This document shows, one piece after another, positions 54,713 to 64,000 of a stretch of DNA of 64,000 nucleotides. This stretch comes from Rheinheimera pacifica. GTDB taxonomy: Bacteria; Pseudomonadota; Gammaproteobacteria; Enterobacterales; Alteromonadaceae. The stretch lies in NCBI RefSeq assembly GCF_900108485.1, contig NZ_FNXF01000001.1, positions 248,001-312,000 on the forward strand. Direction: 5' to 3'. The position numbers and the translations under genes are program-made. The stretch's first letter is position 1, and each line of letters starts with the position of its first letter. Under the pieces are notes generated by a model. It did not search any database. It was not told the origin of the DNA and saw only the letters and a list, made by a program, of their open reading frames with translations.

Positions 54713-56962
54713 ATGGCCAATAACTATAATAGCGATGCACAGCACAAGTTTAGCCGTACCCTACTTAAACCCAGTTTAGTTGCACTGGCGATCAGCAGCT
54801 GTTTTGCCACTGGCGCGATGGCTCAGGAAACGGCCACTGAGGCCGATGCTGAAATTAAACTGGAGCGCATTGAAGTTACCGCCCGGCGCACCATCGAGAA
54901 TTTGCAGACAGTGCCGGTTGCGGTAACTTCACTGGGTGAAGAAGAGCTGGCCCAGCGTGGTATGGACAACATTACTGCCGTGGCGCAGTTTTCACCTAAC
55001 ACCACACTGCAGGTATCGCGCGGCACCAACAGCACCCTTACCGCTTATATCCGTGGTATTGGCCAGCAAGATCCGCTGTGGGGCTTTGAACCCGGCGTAG
55101 GTATTTATATTGATGACGTATACATGGCGCGGCCACAAGGCGCAGCACTGGATGTATACGACGTTGAACGGATAGAAGTGCTGCGTGGCCCGCAGGGTAC
55201 ATTGTATGGCCGTAATACCATTGGTGGCGCGGTAAAATATGTTACCAAACAACTGACCGGCGATAACGAATTTGCAGTGCGCGGCACTGTAGGCACAAAA
55301 AACCAGCGCGATTTGAAAATTTCCGGCCAGACCGGCCTGACTGACAATGTGTTTATCAGCGGTGCTTTTGCCACCTTTAACCGTGACGGTTTTGGTAAGT
55401 TTTTAAACACTGGCGATGATAACTACAACAAAGAGCTGATGACAGGCCGGGTAAGCCTGCAGTGGAATGTTACCGATAGTTTTAGCATGCTGCTAAACGC
55501 GGATAAAACGGTAGATGATTCCAACCCGCGTGGAGGTTTTAGGCTGTTTCCCAGCGCACTGGCGCCAACAGATGCTGTGCCTGGCAGTGTGTATGATGCC
55601 AATATCAGCATGCCGGTAACCAATAAGGTAGAAACGGAAGGCCAATCAATTACCATGACGCTGGATTTGTCTGATAACTGGACACTTAAGTCGGTTACTG
55701 CGCGGCGTGAAGGGGTAACCGATACCCATATCGACTTTGACTCTACCAGCTTTCCAACGCTCGATATTCCGGCGTTTTATGAAGACACCCAGGTATCGCA
55801 AGAACTGCAGCTGTTATACAGCGACGATAAACTCAAAGTTGCATCTGGCCTGTATTACTACGACGGCGAAGCCTGCGGCGCTTTTGGCCAGGTGGTTTAT
55901 GGCTTAAGCACTACCGAAAACGGCGGTTGTGTGCAAACCGACAGCATTGCCGCTTATGCCCAGGGCACTTATCAGCTGGATGACAAATGGTCGTTAACCT
56001 TTGGTGGCCGTTACACCAAGGATGATAAAGACGCCAACGTATACCGCTATGTTTATGCCGGTTATAAGTTCCCACGTGACACTGACGGCGTTTACCTGTC
56101 TACCCAGACCGAATTTAGCGGCAGTGAAAGTTTCAGCCATTTCTCGCCACGTGTGGGCGCAGAATATCAGTACAGCCGTGATCTGATGCTATATGGCAGC
56201 TACACCAACGGCTTTAAATCCGGTGGTTTTGATATGCGCGCCAACCAGGCCATTAACCCCGATGCCGACGAGCCGTATCAGGAAGAAACCGTTGATACCT
56301 ATGAACTGGGTATGAAAAGCGAGTGGTTTAATCAGCGTTTACGCTTAAATGCCGCGGTGTTTATGTCGTCTTACGATGATATGCAGGTTACCGTACAGCG
56401 CTCGGTGGAAACTGCGCCCGGCGTGGTAACGGTAGCATCACAGGTATTAAATGCTGCCAGCGCGGATATTAACGGCGTAGAGCTTGAGGCACAGTTTGCG
56501 GTAAGCCGTAATTTTGATGTAAGCATGATTGTCGGTTACGTTGATGCCAGCTTTAATAAAGTGGAATTTTTTGACCCGAACCAGCAGCAGGTTGTTGATG
56601 TGTCCGATGTTTGGGCTTTTGCCAACACACCTGAACTGACAGCGACACTGGCCGGTAAGTACAGTATTGCGACTGAAATCGGTGAGTTTGTTATTACGGC
56701 CAATATGGCGCACCGCAGCGAAACCCAAATCTTTGAAGTACCGTCAGTGCTGGATTACGGCGGTTACACCGTGTTTAATGCCGGCGTGAACTGGTATTCA
56801 AATGATGGCCACTGGGATGTGTCGCTGCAGGGTAAAAACCTGGGTGACAAACAAGCGCGTATTGCCGGTTATAACTTTGCCGGTGCAGTGCTGGATAACT
56901 CGGTACTGGGGTTCTATATTGACCCACGCACCGTTAGCCTGAGCGTTGGTTACCGTTTTTAA
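54713..56962 (+). CDS. TonB-dependent receptor
   Basis: A 749-residue outer-membrane receptor with a long basic signal region ending near ISSCFATGAMA, a TonB box (IEVTARR), a plug (AYIRGIGQQDP, VEVLRGPQGTLYGRNT-like segment) and a barrel ending in LSVGYRF. AGGAGAG precedes the ATG at 54713; a longer reading is not supported. The class takes up siderophores, vitamins or oligomers and cannot be narrowed here. It is divergent from the GntP/MetX-like operon across 157 bases, which suggests a shared substrate. Confidence 0.88.
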   Translation: MANNYNSDAQHKFSRTLLKPSLVALAISSCFATGAMAQETATEADAEIKLERIEVTARRTIENLQTVPVAVTSLGEEELAQRGMDNITAVAQFSPNTTLQVSRGTNSTLTAYIRGIGQQDPLWGFEPGVGIYIDDVYMARPQGAALDVYDVERIEVLRGPQGTLYGRNTIGGAVKYVTKQLTGDNEFAVRGTVGTKNQRDLKISGQTGLTDNVFISGAFATFNRDGFGKFLNTGDDNYNKELMTGRVSLQWNVTDSFSMLLNADKTVDDSNPRGGFRLFPSALAPTDAVPGSVYDANISMPVTNKVETEGQSITMTLDLSDNWTLKSVTARREGVTDTHIDFDSTSFPTLDIPAFYEDTQVSQELQLLYSDDKLKVASGLYYYDGEACGAFGQVVYGLSTTENGGCVQTDSIAAYAQGTYQLDDKWSLTFGGRYTKDDKDANVYRYVYAGYKFPRDTDGVYLSTQTEFSGSESFSHFSPRVGAEYQYSRDLMLYGSYTNGFKSGGFDMRANQAINPDADEPYQEETVDTYELGMKSEWFNQRLRLNAAVFMSSYDDMQVTVQRSVETAPGVVTVASQVLNAASADINGVELEAQFAVSRNFDVSMIVGYVDASFNKVEFFDPNQQQVVDVSDVWAFANTPELTATLAGKYSIATEIGEFVITANMAHRSETQIFEVPSVLDYGGYTVFNAGVNWYSNDGHWDVSLQGKNLGDKQARIAGYNFAGAVLDNSVLGFYIDPRTVSLSVGYRF

Positions 56963-56977
56963 TTAACAAAGTGCTTG

Positions 56978-56995
56978 CCGGGGCGAAAGCCCCGG
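56978..56995 (+). other. GNRA-capped hairpin after the TonB receptor gene
   Basis: CCGGGGC at 56978-56984 pairs with GCCCCGG at 56989-56995 around a GAAA loop. No T tract follows, so it may stabilise the transcript end or slow polymerase rather than terminate it. Confidence 0.5.
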
Positions 56996-57029
56996 TACAT
57001 TATGGGCCAAAAGGCTCTGAACCGGATTT

Positions 57030-57677
57030 ATGATTGCTTTAATTGCTGACGACCACCCGCTGTTTCGCGTAGCGTTATCGCAGGCTTGCGCCAATATTCT
57101 TGGCAGTGACGCCCTGCTGCTGCAGGCGCAAAATATGCAACAACTCTGGCCCTTACTAAGGGCACACCCTGATACCAACTTTATTTTTCTCGACTTAAAA
57201 ATGCCCGGCTCAGATGGCTTTACCGGCTTAAGCGCACTACGCACCGAATACCCAGACGTACCGGTTATTATGGTGTCGGCAGAAGAAAACCCGGTAATTA
57301 TCCGTCAGGCACTAACATTGGGGGCTGCCGCTTATATTCCCAAATCAGCGCCGCTGGAGCTGTTATCGGAAGCCATAGCGGCAGTATTAAACGGCGACAG
57401 CTGGCTGCCTGCCGAACTTGAGCAGGATGTGCGTAATGCCAAACCGCTTATTGATGAAGATTTCGCCCACCGCCTGGAACAACTTACCCCGCAGCAGTTT
57501 CGTGTACTTAAGATGATTGCCGACGGCCTGCTGAATAAGCAAATCGCTTATGAGATGAACGTGCAGGAAACCACCATTAAGCAGCATGTATCAGCCATTT
57601 TGCGTAAGCTTAACGTTAATAACCGCACCCTGGCCGGTATTATGTTTGAAAAACTGAAACTGCCGGAGAGTGTTTAA
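57030..57677 (+). CDS. LuxR/NarL-type response regulator, CrbR-like
   Basis: A 215-residue regulator with a receiver domain (ADDHPLFR, phosphoacceptor Asp in FLDLKMPGSDG, Lys in IPKSAP) and a C-terminal LuxR-type helix-turn-helix (LTPQQFRVLKMIADGLLNKQ). It resembles CrbR/ErdR, which activate acetyl-CoA synthetase genes. Its gene converges on that of a large SSS-kinase of the CrbS type, with a 4-base overlap of the ends. Pairing is inferred from this arrangement. Confidence 0.85.
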   Translation: MIALIADDHPLFRVALSQACANILGSDALLLQAQNMQQLWPLLRAHPDTNFIFLDLKMPGSDGFTGLSALRTEYPDVPVIMVSAEENPVIIRQALTLGAAAYIPKSAPLELLSEAIAAVLNGDSWLPAELEQDVRNAKPLIDEDFAHRLEQLTPQQFRVLKMIADGLLNKQIAYEMNVQETTIKQHVSAILRKLNVNNRTLAGIMFEKLKLPESV

Positions 57678-60600
57678 CGCAATAAACGCTGGAACAGCTT
57701 TTTCAGCGCTACCGGTTTTAACGGCTTGAGTAAAAAGTAATAACCGGCGTTTAACGCTGTTTCGCGAATGTGTTCATTGTGATCCGCCGAATGAATAATC
57801 ACCGGTACATTAACGGCGAAATGTGCCGCCAGTTGTCCGGCAACTTCTACGCCGGTGGCGTTATTGTCCAGATGATAATCAAACAGCAGCAAATCGGGTT
57901 TCAGGCCTTGTTGCAACGCCTGCAGGGCTTCGGCCGGCTGGCCGATGGCGGTAACGGCAATATTCCAGCTACGCAGCAGCTCTGCTACCGCTGAACGTAA
58001 CTGGGGTTCGTTATCCAGCAGTAATACTGTTTTACCGGCAAAGCTGGCGCTGATCTCATGCTGGGTTTTAGCGGCAATAAGTGCCACCGGCGCCTGAGTA
58101 ACCGGTACTGTCAGGCTAAAACAACTGCCTTTGCCCGGCACCGATTGCAGTGTTAACGGGTGGCCTAAAATAGTGCTGATGCGCCGAGCTATTGCCAGGC
58201 CCAGCCCGAGGCCTTTTTGATCCTGCTGTTCACCTTGCTGAAACTCTTCAAAAATACGTTGTTGATCTTGTATCGCAATGCCGACACCGGTATCAATAAC
58301 ACAAATTTGCACATCGCTGCCGCGCCGCTTTACCCCCAATAATACTTTGCCGCTTTGGGTGTAACGTATGGCATTAGATAACAGGTTTTGCACCACCCGC
58401 TTTAGTAGTTTACGGTCGGTACTTACTGCCAGTTTTGATGGCCGGTAGTGTAGCGACAGGCCTTTTTCCTGCGCCAGAACGCTGGCGTCTTTGGCGATGT
58501 CATCCAGCAGCGCTTGTATACTGACCGGCTGGTGATGTGCGCTGATCACGCCCGAATCAAGTTTAGTCAGTTCCAGTATGGCACCAAGCAACTCTTCGGC
58601 AGAATTTAATGAGCTGATCAGGTTCTGGCTCAGCTGTTTAAGCTCCGGCTCGGTTTGTTTGTCGCGCAGCAGACTGGCAAACAGGGCTGAGGCATTAAAC
58701 GGCTGCATTAAGTCATGGCTGGCGGCGGCAAAGAATCGGGTTTTTGCCTGCGTAGCGGCTTCAATTTTTTGCTGTGCCTGCTGCAACTGCTGGTTAAGTT
58801 GTTGCAGGGCGTGGGTGCGCTCTGTTACGCGCTGCTCTAATTGCTGCTGGGTGTCGATAAAAGCACTGACATCGCTGTAAGTGGTAACAAAACCTCCGCC
58901 GGGCAGGGGGTTACCCTGCATTTCCAGTACGCGGCCATCCTGTTGGCGGCGCTGAAATTTATAGGCGCTGCCTTGCTTTAAGTAGCTAAGCCGTTTGTTA
59001 ATTTCGGCTTCTATGTCGTGGCTGTCGATCAGGCCGCGCTGCAGGTTAAAGCGAATAACATCGGCTACCGGCCGGCCCACTTCAACCAGGGCCGGCGGGT
59101 AGCTGAACATATCAATATAGCGCTGGTTCCAGGCGATCAGGCGCAAATCGGCATCTACTACGCTGATGCCCTGGCTGATATTGTCGATGGTGGATCGCAG
59201 CAGCGCCTGATTAAACTGAAATACCTGGCTGGCTTCGTCAACAAAACGGGCAACCGATTCCAGTGGCAGCGCGGCATGGCGGCCACTGGCTTCCATAATC
59301 AGCCGCATAGAGGCACCACCTACTACGGCAGCTAAACTGCGTTCGGCGGCTTGCAGCAGATTAGCCGGTGCCAGTTGCTGCAGCTCGTGCGGGTCTTTTA
59401 AATTACGTTGCAGCAGGCGGCGGGCTTCTTTTTCTCCGGCAAAGCGTTTTACCAGCAGGTAGCAATCCTGCACGCTGAGGTTAAGTGGCCTGGCGTTATG
59501 CTGGGTCAGTTGGGTACGTAAAAAGCGGCCGCTTTCCAGCCATTCGCCCACCCGGGTGGTGCTAAAATGGCTTACCATTAGCACTAACAAACAATTTACT
59601 GTCAGGCTTACCAGCACGCCGAGGCTAATCATGTCGATATTTAAGCCCAGCAGTTTTTGCGGTGCCAGCAGGCCGATACCAAAAGGCCCTTGCGTTAACC
59701 ACTGATTGCCCAGTAAACCAGCCCGGCTAAGTTCAGGCAGTAAAATAATATAAGCCCATACCAGTGCACCGCCGCACAAGCCGGCAATAGCGCCCTGACG
59801 GTTAATATTGCGGCTGAGCAAGCCAAGGATCAGCGCCGGGGCCAGTTGTGCTACCAGGGCAAAGGCGGTTAAACCCAGCTGAGCCAGGCCGGTTTCGGTG
59901 CCAATCCAGCGGTAATACACATAACCCAGCGCCATTACTGCCAGCATGGCAATACGGCGCAGTGTGGAAATTTTGATATGGCCGGCCGCCGCCTGGCGTG
60001 CCGGTGTGCGGTAAAGCAGCGGTGCCAGCAGTTCGTTGGTGATCATAATGCCCAGTACCACAGTGGCCACTACCACCATACTGGTCGCGGCAGAAAAACC
60101 ACCCAGATAAGCCAGTAGGGCGATATCAGTACGCTGTGCCGCCAGGGGCAGTTGCAGTACTACCAGATCGATATTGGCATTGCTGCCCAGCAACATCACG
60201 CCGGCCAGCGCCAGCGGCAGGGTAAACATACCCATTAACAGCAGATAAAGCGGAAAAATCCAGCGTGCGCTACGTAAATGCCCCAGATGCTGGTTTTCTA
60301 CAAAGGTAACGTGAAACTGCCGTGGCAAACATAAGGTAGCGGCAAAACCCAGCAATACGTGCAGCCAGTAGGTATGGGCGGGCAGGGCTTGTTGCTGCAC
60401 CTGTTGCACTGCCGGGCTGAGCGCAGCCAGTTGGAATATCTGGCCGATACCGTCGTACATGCCCCAAAACACAAAAGCGCCAATGGCCAGTAGCGCCAGC
60501 AATTTAACCAGCGATTCAAAGGCGATGGCGGTCATCAGGCCGGGGTTGGGCTGGTGGGCTTTGGCACTTTTGCTGACAAACAACAGGGCAAATACCGCCA

Positions 60601-61126
60601 TCCATAAGCTGACATAAAGGCCGGTATCGCTGTACCAGGCCAGGCCGGGCGCGCTGCCAACCAGCGTATTAATGCTGGTAGATACCGCATGCAGCTGCAG
60701 CGCAATATAGGGTACCGTAGACATGAGCAGAATAAGTGTGGTGATCACTGCCAGGCTGCGCGAATGGCCAAAACGGGTAGCGATAAAGTCGGCAACCGAG
60801 GTGATACGGTAACGGCGGCAGGCAATAGCGATGCGGGCAATAAGCTTAAAGCCGAACCAGAACAGGATAAAAGAACCAATATAAGTAGGGGGCATCCACC
60901 AGCCGTTTACGGCAGCTTGTGCGGTAACACCATAAAATGCCCAGGACGTACAGTAAATAGACAGCGCAAAGCTGAACACCCAAGGTGCCAGCGGGTGTTT
61001 ACTGTTAATACGTCTGCCAAAGCGGCCCACGCTGAACAAAATTAACAGGTAAACCAACGAAAGCGCAGCTATGGTACCAAGCCCAATGCTGCTGCCGTTT
61101 AGCATCATAAGTTCAGGCGCTGTCAT
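57674..61126 (-). CDS. SSS-domain hybrid histidine kinase, CrbS/MxtR-like
   Basis: An 1150-residue protein. Residues of about 1-510 form a sodium/solute-symporter-like domain of about thirteen spans, followed by a PAS domain (about 630-750), a coiled linker, a dimerisation domain (FFAAASHDLMQPFNA), an ATP-binding domain (NLLSNAIRYTQ, GLGLGLAIARRI) and a C-terminal receiver (LLFDYHLDN). The layout matches CrbS/MxtR, which control the acetate switch and acetyl-CoA synthetase. It could sense a carboxylate by transport or binding. The neighbouring 3-hydroxybutyrate dehydrogenase fits such a role. Confidence 0.9.
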   Translation of the reverse strand: MTAPELMMLNGSSIGLGTIAALSLVYLLILFSVGRFGRRINSKHPLAPWVFSFALSIYCTSWAFYGVTAQAAVNGWWMPPTYIGSFILFWFGFKLIARIAIACRRYRITSVADFIATRFGHSRSLAVITTLILLMSTVPYIALQLHAVSTSINTLVGSAPGLAWYSDTGLYVSLWMAVFALLFVSKSAKAHQPNPGLMTAIAFESLVKLLALLAIGAFVFWGMYDGIGQIFQLAALSPAVQQVQQQALPAHTYWLHVLLGFAATLCLPRQFHVTFVENQHLGHLRSARWIFPLYLLLMGMFTLPLALAGVMLLGSNANIDLVVLQLPLAAQRTDIALLAYLGGFSAATSMVVVATVVLGIMITNELLAPLLYRTPARQAAAGHIKISTLRRIAMLAVMALGYVYYRWIGTETGLAQLGLTAFALVAQLAPALILGLLSRNINRQGAIAGLCGGALVWAYIILLPELSRAGLLGNQWLTQGPFGIGLLAPQKLLGLNIDMISLGVLVSLTVNCLLVLMVSHFSTTRVGEWLESGRFLRTQLTQHNARPLNLSVQDCYLLVKRFAGEKEARRLLQRNLKDPHELQQLAPANLLQAAERSLAAVVGGASMRLIMEASGRHAALPLESVARFVDEASQVFQFNQALLRSTIDNISQGISVVDADLRLIAWNQRYIDMFSYPPALVEVGRPVADVIRFNLQRGLIDSHDIEAEINKRLSYLKQGSAYKFQRRQQDGRVLEMQGNPLPGGGFVTTYSDVSAFIDTQQQLEQRVTERTHALQQLNQQLQQAQQKIEAATQAKTRFFAAASHDLMQPFNASALFASLLRDKQTEPELKQLSQNLISSLNSAEELLGAILELTKLDSGVISAHHQPVSIQALLDDIAKDASVLAQEKGLSLHYRPSKLAVSTDRKLLKRVVQNLLSNAIRYTQSGKVLLGVKRRGSDVQICVIDTGVGIAIQDQQRIFEEFQQGEQQDQKGLGLGLAIARRISTILGHPLTLQSVPGKGSCFSLTVPVTQAPVALIAAKTQHEISASFAGKTVLLLDNEPQLRSAVAELLRSWNIAVTAIGQPAEALQALQQGLKPDLLLFDYHLDNNATGVEVAGQLAAHFAVNVPVIIHSADHNEHIRETALNAGYYFLLKPLKPVALKKLFQRLLR

Positions 61127-61171
61127 CAGATAACATAATGTACGGATTGTGCCCGAGTTTTCAGCGCCGGG

Positions 61172-61921
61172 CTAGCGTGCTGTCCAGCCGCCATCCAGCA
61201 CCAGGGTTTGCGCTGTCATATGCCGTGCGGCCTCACTACATAAAAAGGCGGCAGTGGCGGCAATTTCATCAACACCAATAAAAGCTTTTTGTGGCATAGG
61301 CGCCAGCATGATCTGCTCTATTACCTGCTGTTCGGTCAGGTTATGCTCTTTCGCCTGCGCCGCAATTTGTTGTTCTACCAGAGGGGTTTTTACATAAGCC
61401 GGGCAAACAGTATTAATAGTAAAGTTGATGTCGGCGTTTTCCAGCGCCACCACTTTACTAAAACCGAGTAAACCATGCTTGGCAGCAACATAAGCCGATT
61501 TAAATGGCGATGCGACCAGCGCATGGATAGAGCCAATATTAATAATGCGGCCAAAATTACGCTCACGCATGCCAGGCAGCATGGCGCGGCTTAGCATGGC
61601 CGGGCCGGTAAGCATGACATTAAGCAATAGCTGCCATTTTTCCGGCGGAAAATCTTCCAGCCTGGCAACATGCTGAATGCCGGCATTGTTAATCAGTACA
61701 TCTGCCGGGTACTTAGCCGCACAGCTGGCTATTGAGGCCGCATCGGTAACATCAAGCACGATGCCTTCTGCAGCAAAACCCTGTTGTTGAAGCTCTGCCA
61801 CTTTGTTGTCGATACTGCTTTGCTGCAGATCGGCAAGAATAACCTTGTGGCCCTGGGCTGCGAAATGGCTGGCAATGGCAAAACCTATACCGCCGGTACC
61901 GCCTGTTACAAGAACCTGCAT
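61172..61921 (-). CDS. bdhA: D-3-hydroxybutyrate dehydrogenase (SDR family)
   Basis: A 249-residue short-chain dehydrogenase that oxidises 3-hydroxybutyrate to acetoacetate with NAD. It has the TGGTGGIG cofactor motif, NNAG, the active-site Ser and YxxxK in SAYVAAKHGLLG, and the BdhA-type segment CPAYVKTPLVEQQI. The start at 61921 has GGAG 8 bases upstream; a longer reading to 61948 is less likely. It lies 45 bases downstream of the CrbS-like kinase gene start on the same strand and may share its control. Confidence 0.88.
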   Translation of the reverse strand: MQVLVTGGTGGIGFAIASHFAAQGHKVILADLQQSSIDNKVAELQQQGFAAEGIVLDVTDAASIASCAAKYPADVLINNAGIQHVARLEDFPPEKWQLLLNVMLTGPAMLSRAMLPGMRERNFGRIINIGSIHALVASPFKSAYVAAKHGLLGFSKVVALENADINFTINTVCPAYVKTPLVEQQIAAQAKEHNLTEQQVIEQIMLAPMPQKAFIGVDEIAATAAFLCSEAARHMTAQTLVLDGGWTAR

Positions 61922-62296
61922 GCTGTTTACTCCGTAGTGAGATTGCACTTAGCTGATACCTTTCATGCTAGAAGCTGCGCAAACGTAGGACAACGCTACT
62001 TTAGTGCTATAAGCGCCTGTGTACATTATGTTGCGCTAAAACATTGAGGTACGACGTCATCTGGATGGCTAATTGACAGAATAAGCTATTGAGGTTTTGT
62101 GATGCCCGCCAGTTGTGCTAAATTTGCCGGCTTATAACAAAACTACATCCGCTTCCAGGGTGGTTTTGGCCGTCATAAATGTTATTTTTCAGCGTTTTAA
62201 TAGCTTATTACGCTCTGTATGGCATAAAGCGGCATAATCAGTGTGCTAACCCTGATGGTTGTAGCACCGGATAAAGTCTTACGTTGAGGATACTTT
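61922..62296. other. Divergent intergenic region between bdhA and the AbgT gene
   Basis: About 375 bases with no gene. TTGACA at 62073-62078 is a perfect -35 hexamer but no convincing -10 lies at the right distance. No clear hairpin or known operator was found. Confidence 0.35.
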
Positions 62297-63889
62297 ATGT
62301 CAGCTTCTGACAATAACACTGCCGATAACGGCAAACGTGGTTGGTTTACCCGTTTTCTTGATACGGTAGAGTGGTTTGGTAACCTGTTGCCACACCCTGT
62401 TACCTTGTTTGCGATGTTTGCTGTAGCCGTGGTGCTGGGCAGCGGTATAGCAGCATACTTTGACGTTAGCGCGATAGACCCGCGGCCGGAAGGTACCGCA
62501 GGGCGCGCGGCAGATGGCGTGATCCGCGTGGTTAATCTGGTCAGTGTCGATGGCCTGCAGCGCATTGTGTCTAACCTGGTAACTAACTTTACCAGCTTTC
62601 CGCCACTGGGTGTGGTGCTGGTAGCCTTACTGGGTGTGAGTATTGCCGAACACTCCGGGCTGATTTCTGCCGCGATGCGTGGCCTGGTAATGGGCGCGTC
62701 TAAGCGTATGGTTACAGTGACTATCGTGTTTGCCGGTATTATTTCTAATACGGCATCTGAGCTGGGTTATGTGGTGTTAATACCGATGGCGGCTGTGATT
62801 TTTCACTCATTGGGGCGCCATCCGCTGGCGGGTTTAGCTGCCGCTTTTGCCGGGGTATCCGGTGGTTATAGTGCTAACCTGTTTATAGGCACTGTTGACC
62901 CCTTGCTGGCCGGTTTTACCCAGTCGGCGGCCAATTTAATTGACCCAAATTACACCGTCGGGCCAGAAGCTAACTGGTTTTTTATGATCGCCAGCACCTT
63001 TTTTATTGCTGCACTGGGCGCTTTTGTTACTGAAAAAATAGTAGAGCCGAAACTGGGCAAATATGATGTGCGTGAGGCGGCGATTGAACTGGGCGAGCCG
63101 CAACTGGATAAACTGACCGCTGCGGAAAAACGCGGCTTAAAAGCAGCAGGGTTGGCGTTTGTTGCGCTGGGCATTTTATTAGCACTCAGCGTGGTGCCGC
63201 AGTGGGGGCCATTACGCCACCCGCAAACCGGCTTAGTTGCCGGTTCGCCGTTCTTGCAGGGCATAGTAGTATTTATTTTTATCAGCTTTGCGATACCGGG
63301 TTATATCTACGGCCGTATTGTTGGCACGATGAAAACCGACCGCGATGTAATTAATGCTATGGCAAAAAGCATCAGCTCGATGGGGCTTTATATCGTACTG
63401 GTGTTTTTCGCGGCCCAGTTTGTTGCCTTTTTTGGCTGGTCGAATCTGGGGTCTATTCTGGCAGTAAAAGGTGCAACCTTGCTGCAGGATATTGGCCTGA
63501 CCGGCCCGATGCTGTTTGTGTTTTTTATTGGTATGTGCGCGCTGGTGAACTTATCACTGGGCTCTGCATCGGCGCAGTGGGCAATTTTTGCACCTATTTT
63601 TGTGCCTATGCTGATGATCGTTGGCTACTCGCCTGAGGTGATTCAGGCGGCTTACCGGATAGGTGATTCTGTTACCAACCTTATCACGCCGATGATGAGT
63701 TACTTTGGTTTAATACTGGCGGTAGCGGCACGCTATAAGAAAGATTTAGGTATCGGCACGCTGATTGCCACCATGTTGCCCTACACCATGGTGTTTTTTG
63801 TTGGCTGGGTCATCCTGTTTTATCTGTGGGTGTTTGCATTTGGCCTGCCGGTGGGGCCGGGCTCACCAACCTATTATAACTTTGGATAG
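62297..63889 (+). CDS. AbgT-family transporter
   Basis: A 530-residue inner-membrane protein with about twelve spans and the AbgT pattern (WFGNLLPHPVTLFAMFAV, AEHSGLISAAMRGLV, NLSLGSASAQWAIFAPIFVP). Family members import p-aminobenzoyl-glutamate or export sulfonamides using the proton gradient. No abgA/abgB peptidase genes lie beside it, so the substrate cannot be fixed. GAGGA precedes the ATG. It is divergent from bdhA. Confidence 0.92.
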   Translation: MSASDNNTADNGKRGWFTRFLDTVEWFGNLLPHPVTLFAMFAVAVVLGSGIAAYFDVSAIDPRPEGTAGRAADGVIRVVNLVSVDGLQRIVSNLVTNFTSFPPLGVVLVALLGVSIAEHSGLISAAMRGLVMGASKRMVTVTIVFAGIISNTASELGYVVLIPMAAVIFHSLGRHPLAGLAAAFAGVSGGYSANLFIGTVDPLLAGFTQSAANLIDPNYTVGPEANWFFMIASTFFIAALGAFVTEKIVEPKLGKYDVREAAIELGEPQLDKLTAAEKRGLKAAGLAFVALGILLALSVVPQWGPLRHPQTGLVAGSPFLQGIVVFIFISFAIPGYIYGRIVGTMKTDRDVINAMAKSISSMGLYIVLVFFAAQFVAFFGWSNLGSILAVKGATLLQDIGLTGPMLFVFFIGMCALVNLSLGSASAQWAIFAPIFVPMLMIVGYSPEVIQAAYRIGDSVTNLITPMMSYFGLILAVAARYKKDLGIGTLIATMLPYTMVFFVGWVILFYLWVFAFGLPVGPGSPTYYNFG

Positions 63890-64000
63890 AGTACCGAAAA
63901 AATAGTTGAGGCTGTTGCAAACTGCATAGCCTCTCTATTTAGTTAGAATATTACATAGGGTGAATTTAGGGTGTTGTTTTATAATTGTTTTTTCTGTATC
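63890..64000. other. End of window
   Basis: AT-rich, non-coding as far as can be seen; a gene may begin beyond the window edge. Confidence 0.3.

Noticed and set aside
1..64000. CRISPR array, insertion sequences, tRNA or rRNA genes
   Set aside because: No regularly spaced repeats, transposase motifs or RNA-gene signatures were seen on either strand.

Overview
The window looks like chromosomal DNA of a free-living, aerobic, motile gammaproteobacterium of the Alteromonadales/Chromatiaceae type. The mix of TonB receptors, CrbS/R-type and RegB/A-type signalling, many exported peptidases and moderate G+C suggests relatives of Rheinheimera, Alishewanella or Arsukibacterium. That placement is a judgement from gene content, not a measured phylogeny. 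Coding density is high and no rRNA, tRNA, insertion sequence, prophage or CRISPR array was seen.

0-9.3 kb: rpmB-rpmG with promoter and terminator, mutM, an Omp85-type outer-membrane protein, an MscS channel with a putative DUF432 partner, mgtE behind a hairpin overlapping its ribosome binding site, an M15 peptidase with an SH3 domain, and a CDF cation exporter. 9.3-12.5 kb: an arsenate operon made of a fused ArsC-ArsR protein, a GAPDH and an ArsJ-type exporter. 12.6-18.5 kb: a chemoreceptor, then a TPP riboswitch in front of a thiamine uptake and salvage operon (TonB receptor, small thiamine-binding protein, PnuT-like permease, ThiK-like kinase).

18.7-33.7 kb is largely about iron and metals. 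An exported oligopeptidase B is followed by two Fur boxes and an operon encoding a DUF4198 protein, an EF-hand lipoprotein, a heme-type TonB receptor and its own TonB-ExbB-ExbD. After a DMT permease, a FicA/Fic toxin-antitoxin pair and an S10 carboxypeptidase come two bacterioferritin genes with complementary active sites, then a Fur box at a divergent promoter driving Mn-type sodA and a ZIP transporter.

33.8-49.7 kb: a repeat-domain lipoprotein, a pitrilysin-like lipoprotein, a soluble PAS-PAS chemoreceptor, a group of unrecognised genes beside an XRE regulator, an exported lipase with a membrane-anchored partner, a RegB/RegA-like pair, a small secreted CaMKII-association-like protein, and an OmpR-type two-component pair. 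50-64 kb: a large unrecognised membrane protein, an exported MetX-like hydrolase with a GntP-family permease divergent from a third TonB receptor, a CrbR/CrbS-like two-component system, a 3-hydroxybutyrate dehydrogenase and an AbgT transporter. The last group points to carboxylate or hydroxybutyrate use, but the substrate is inferred.
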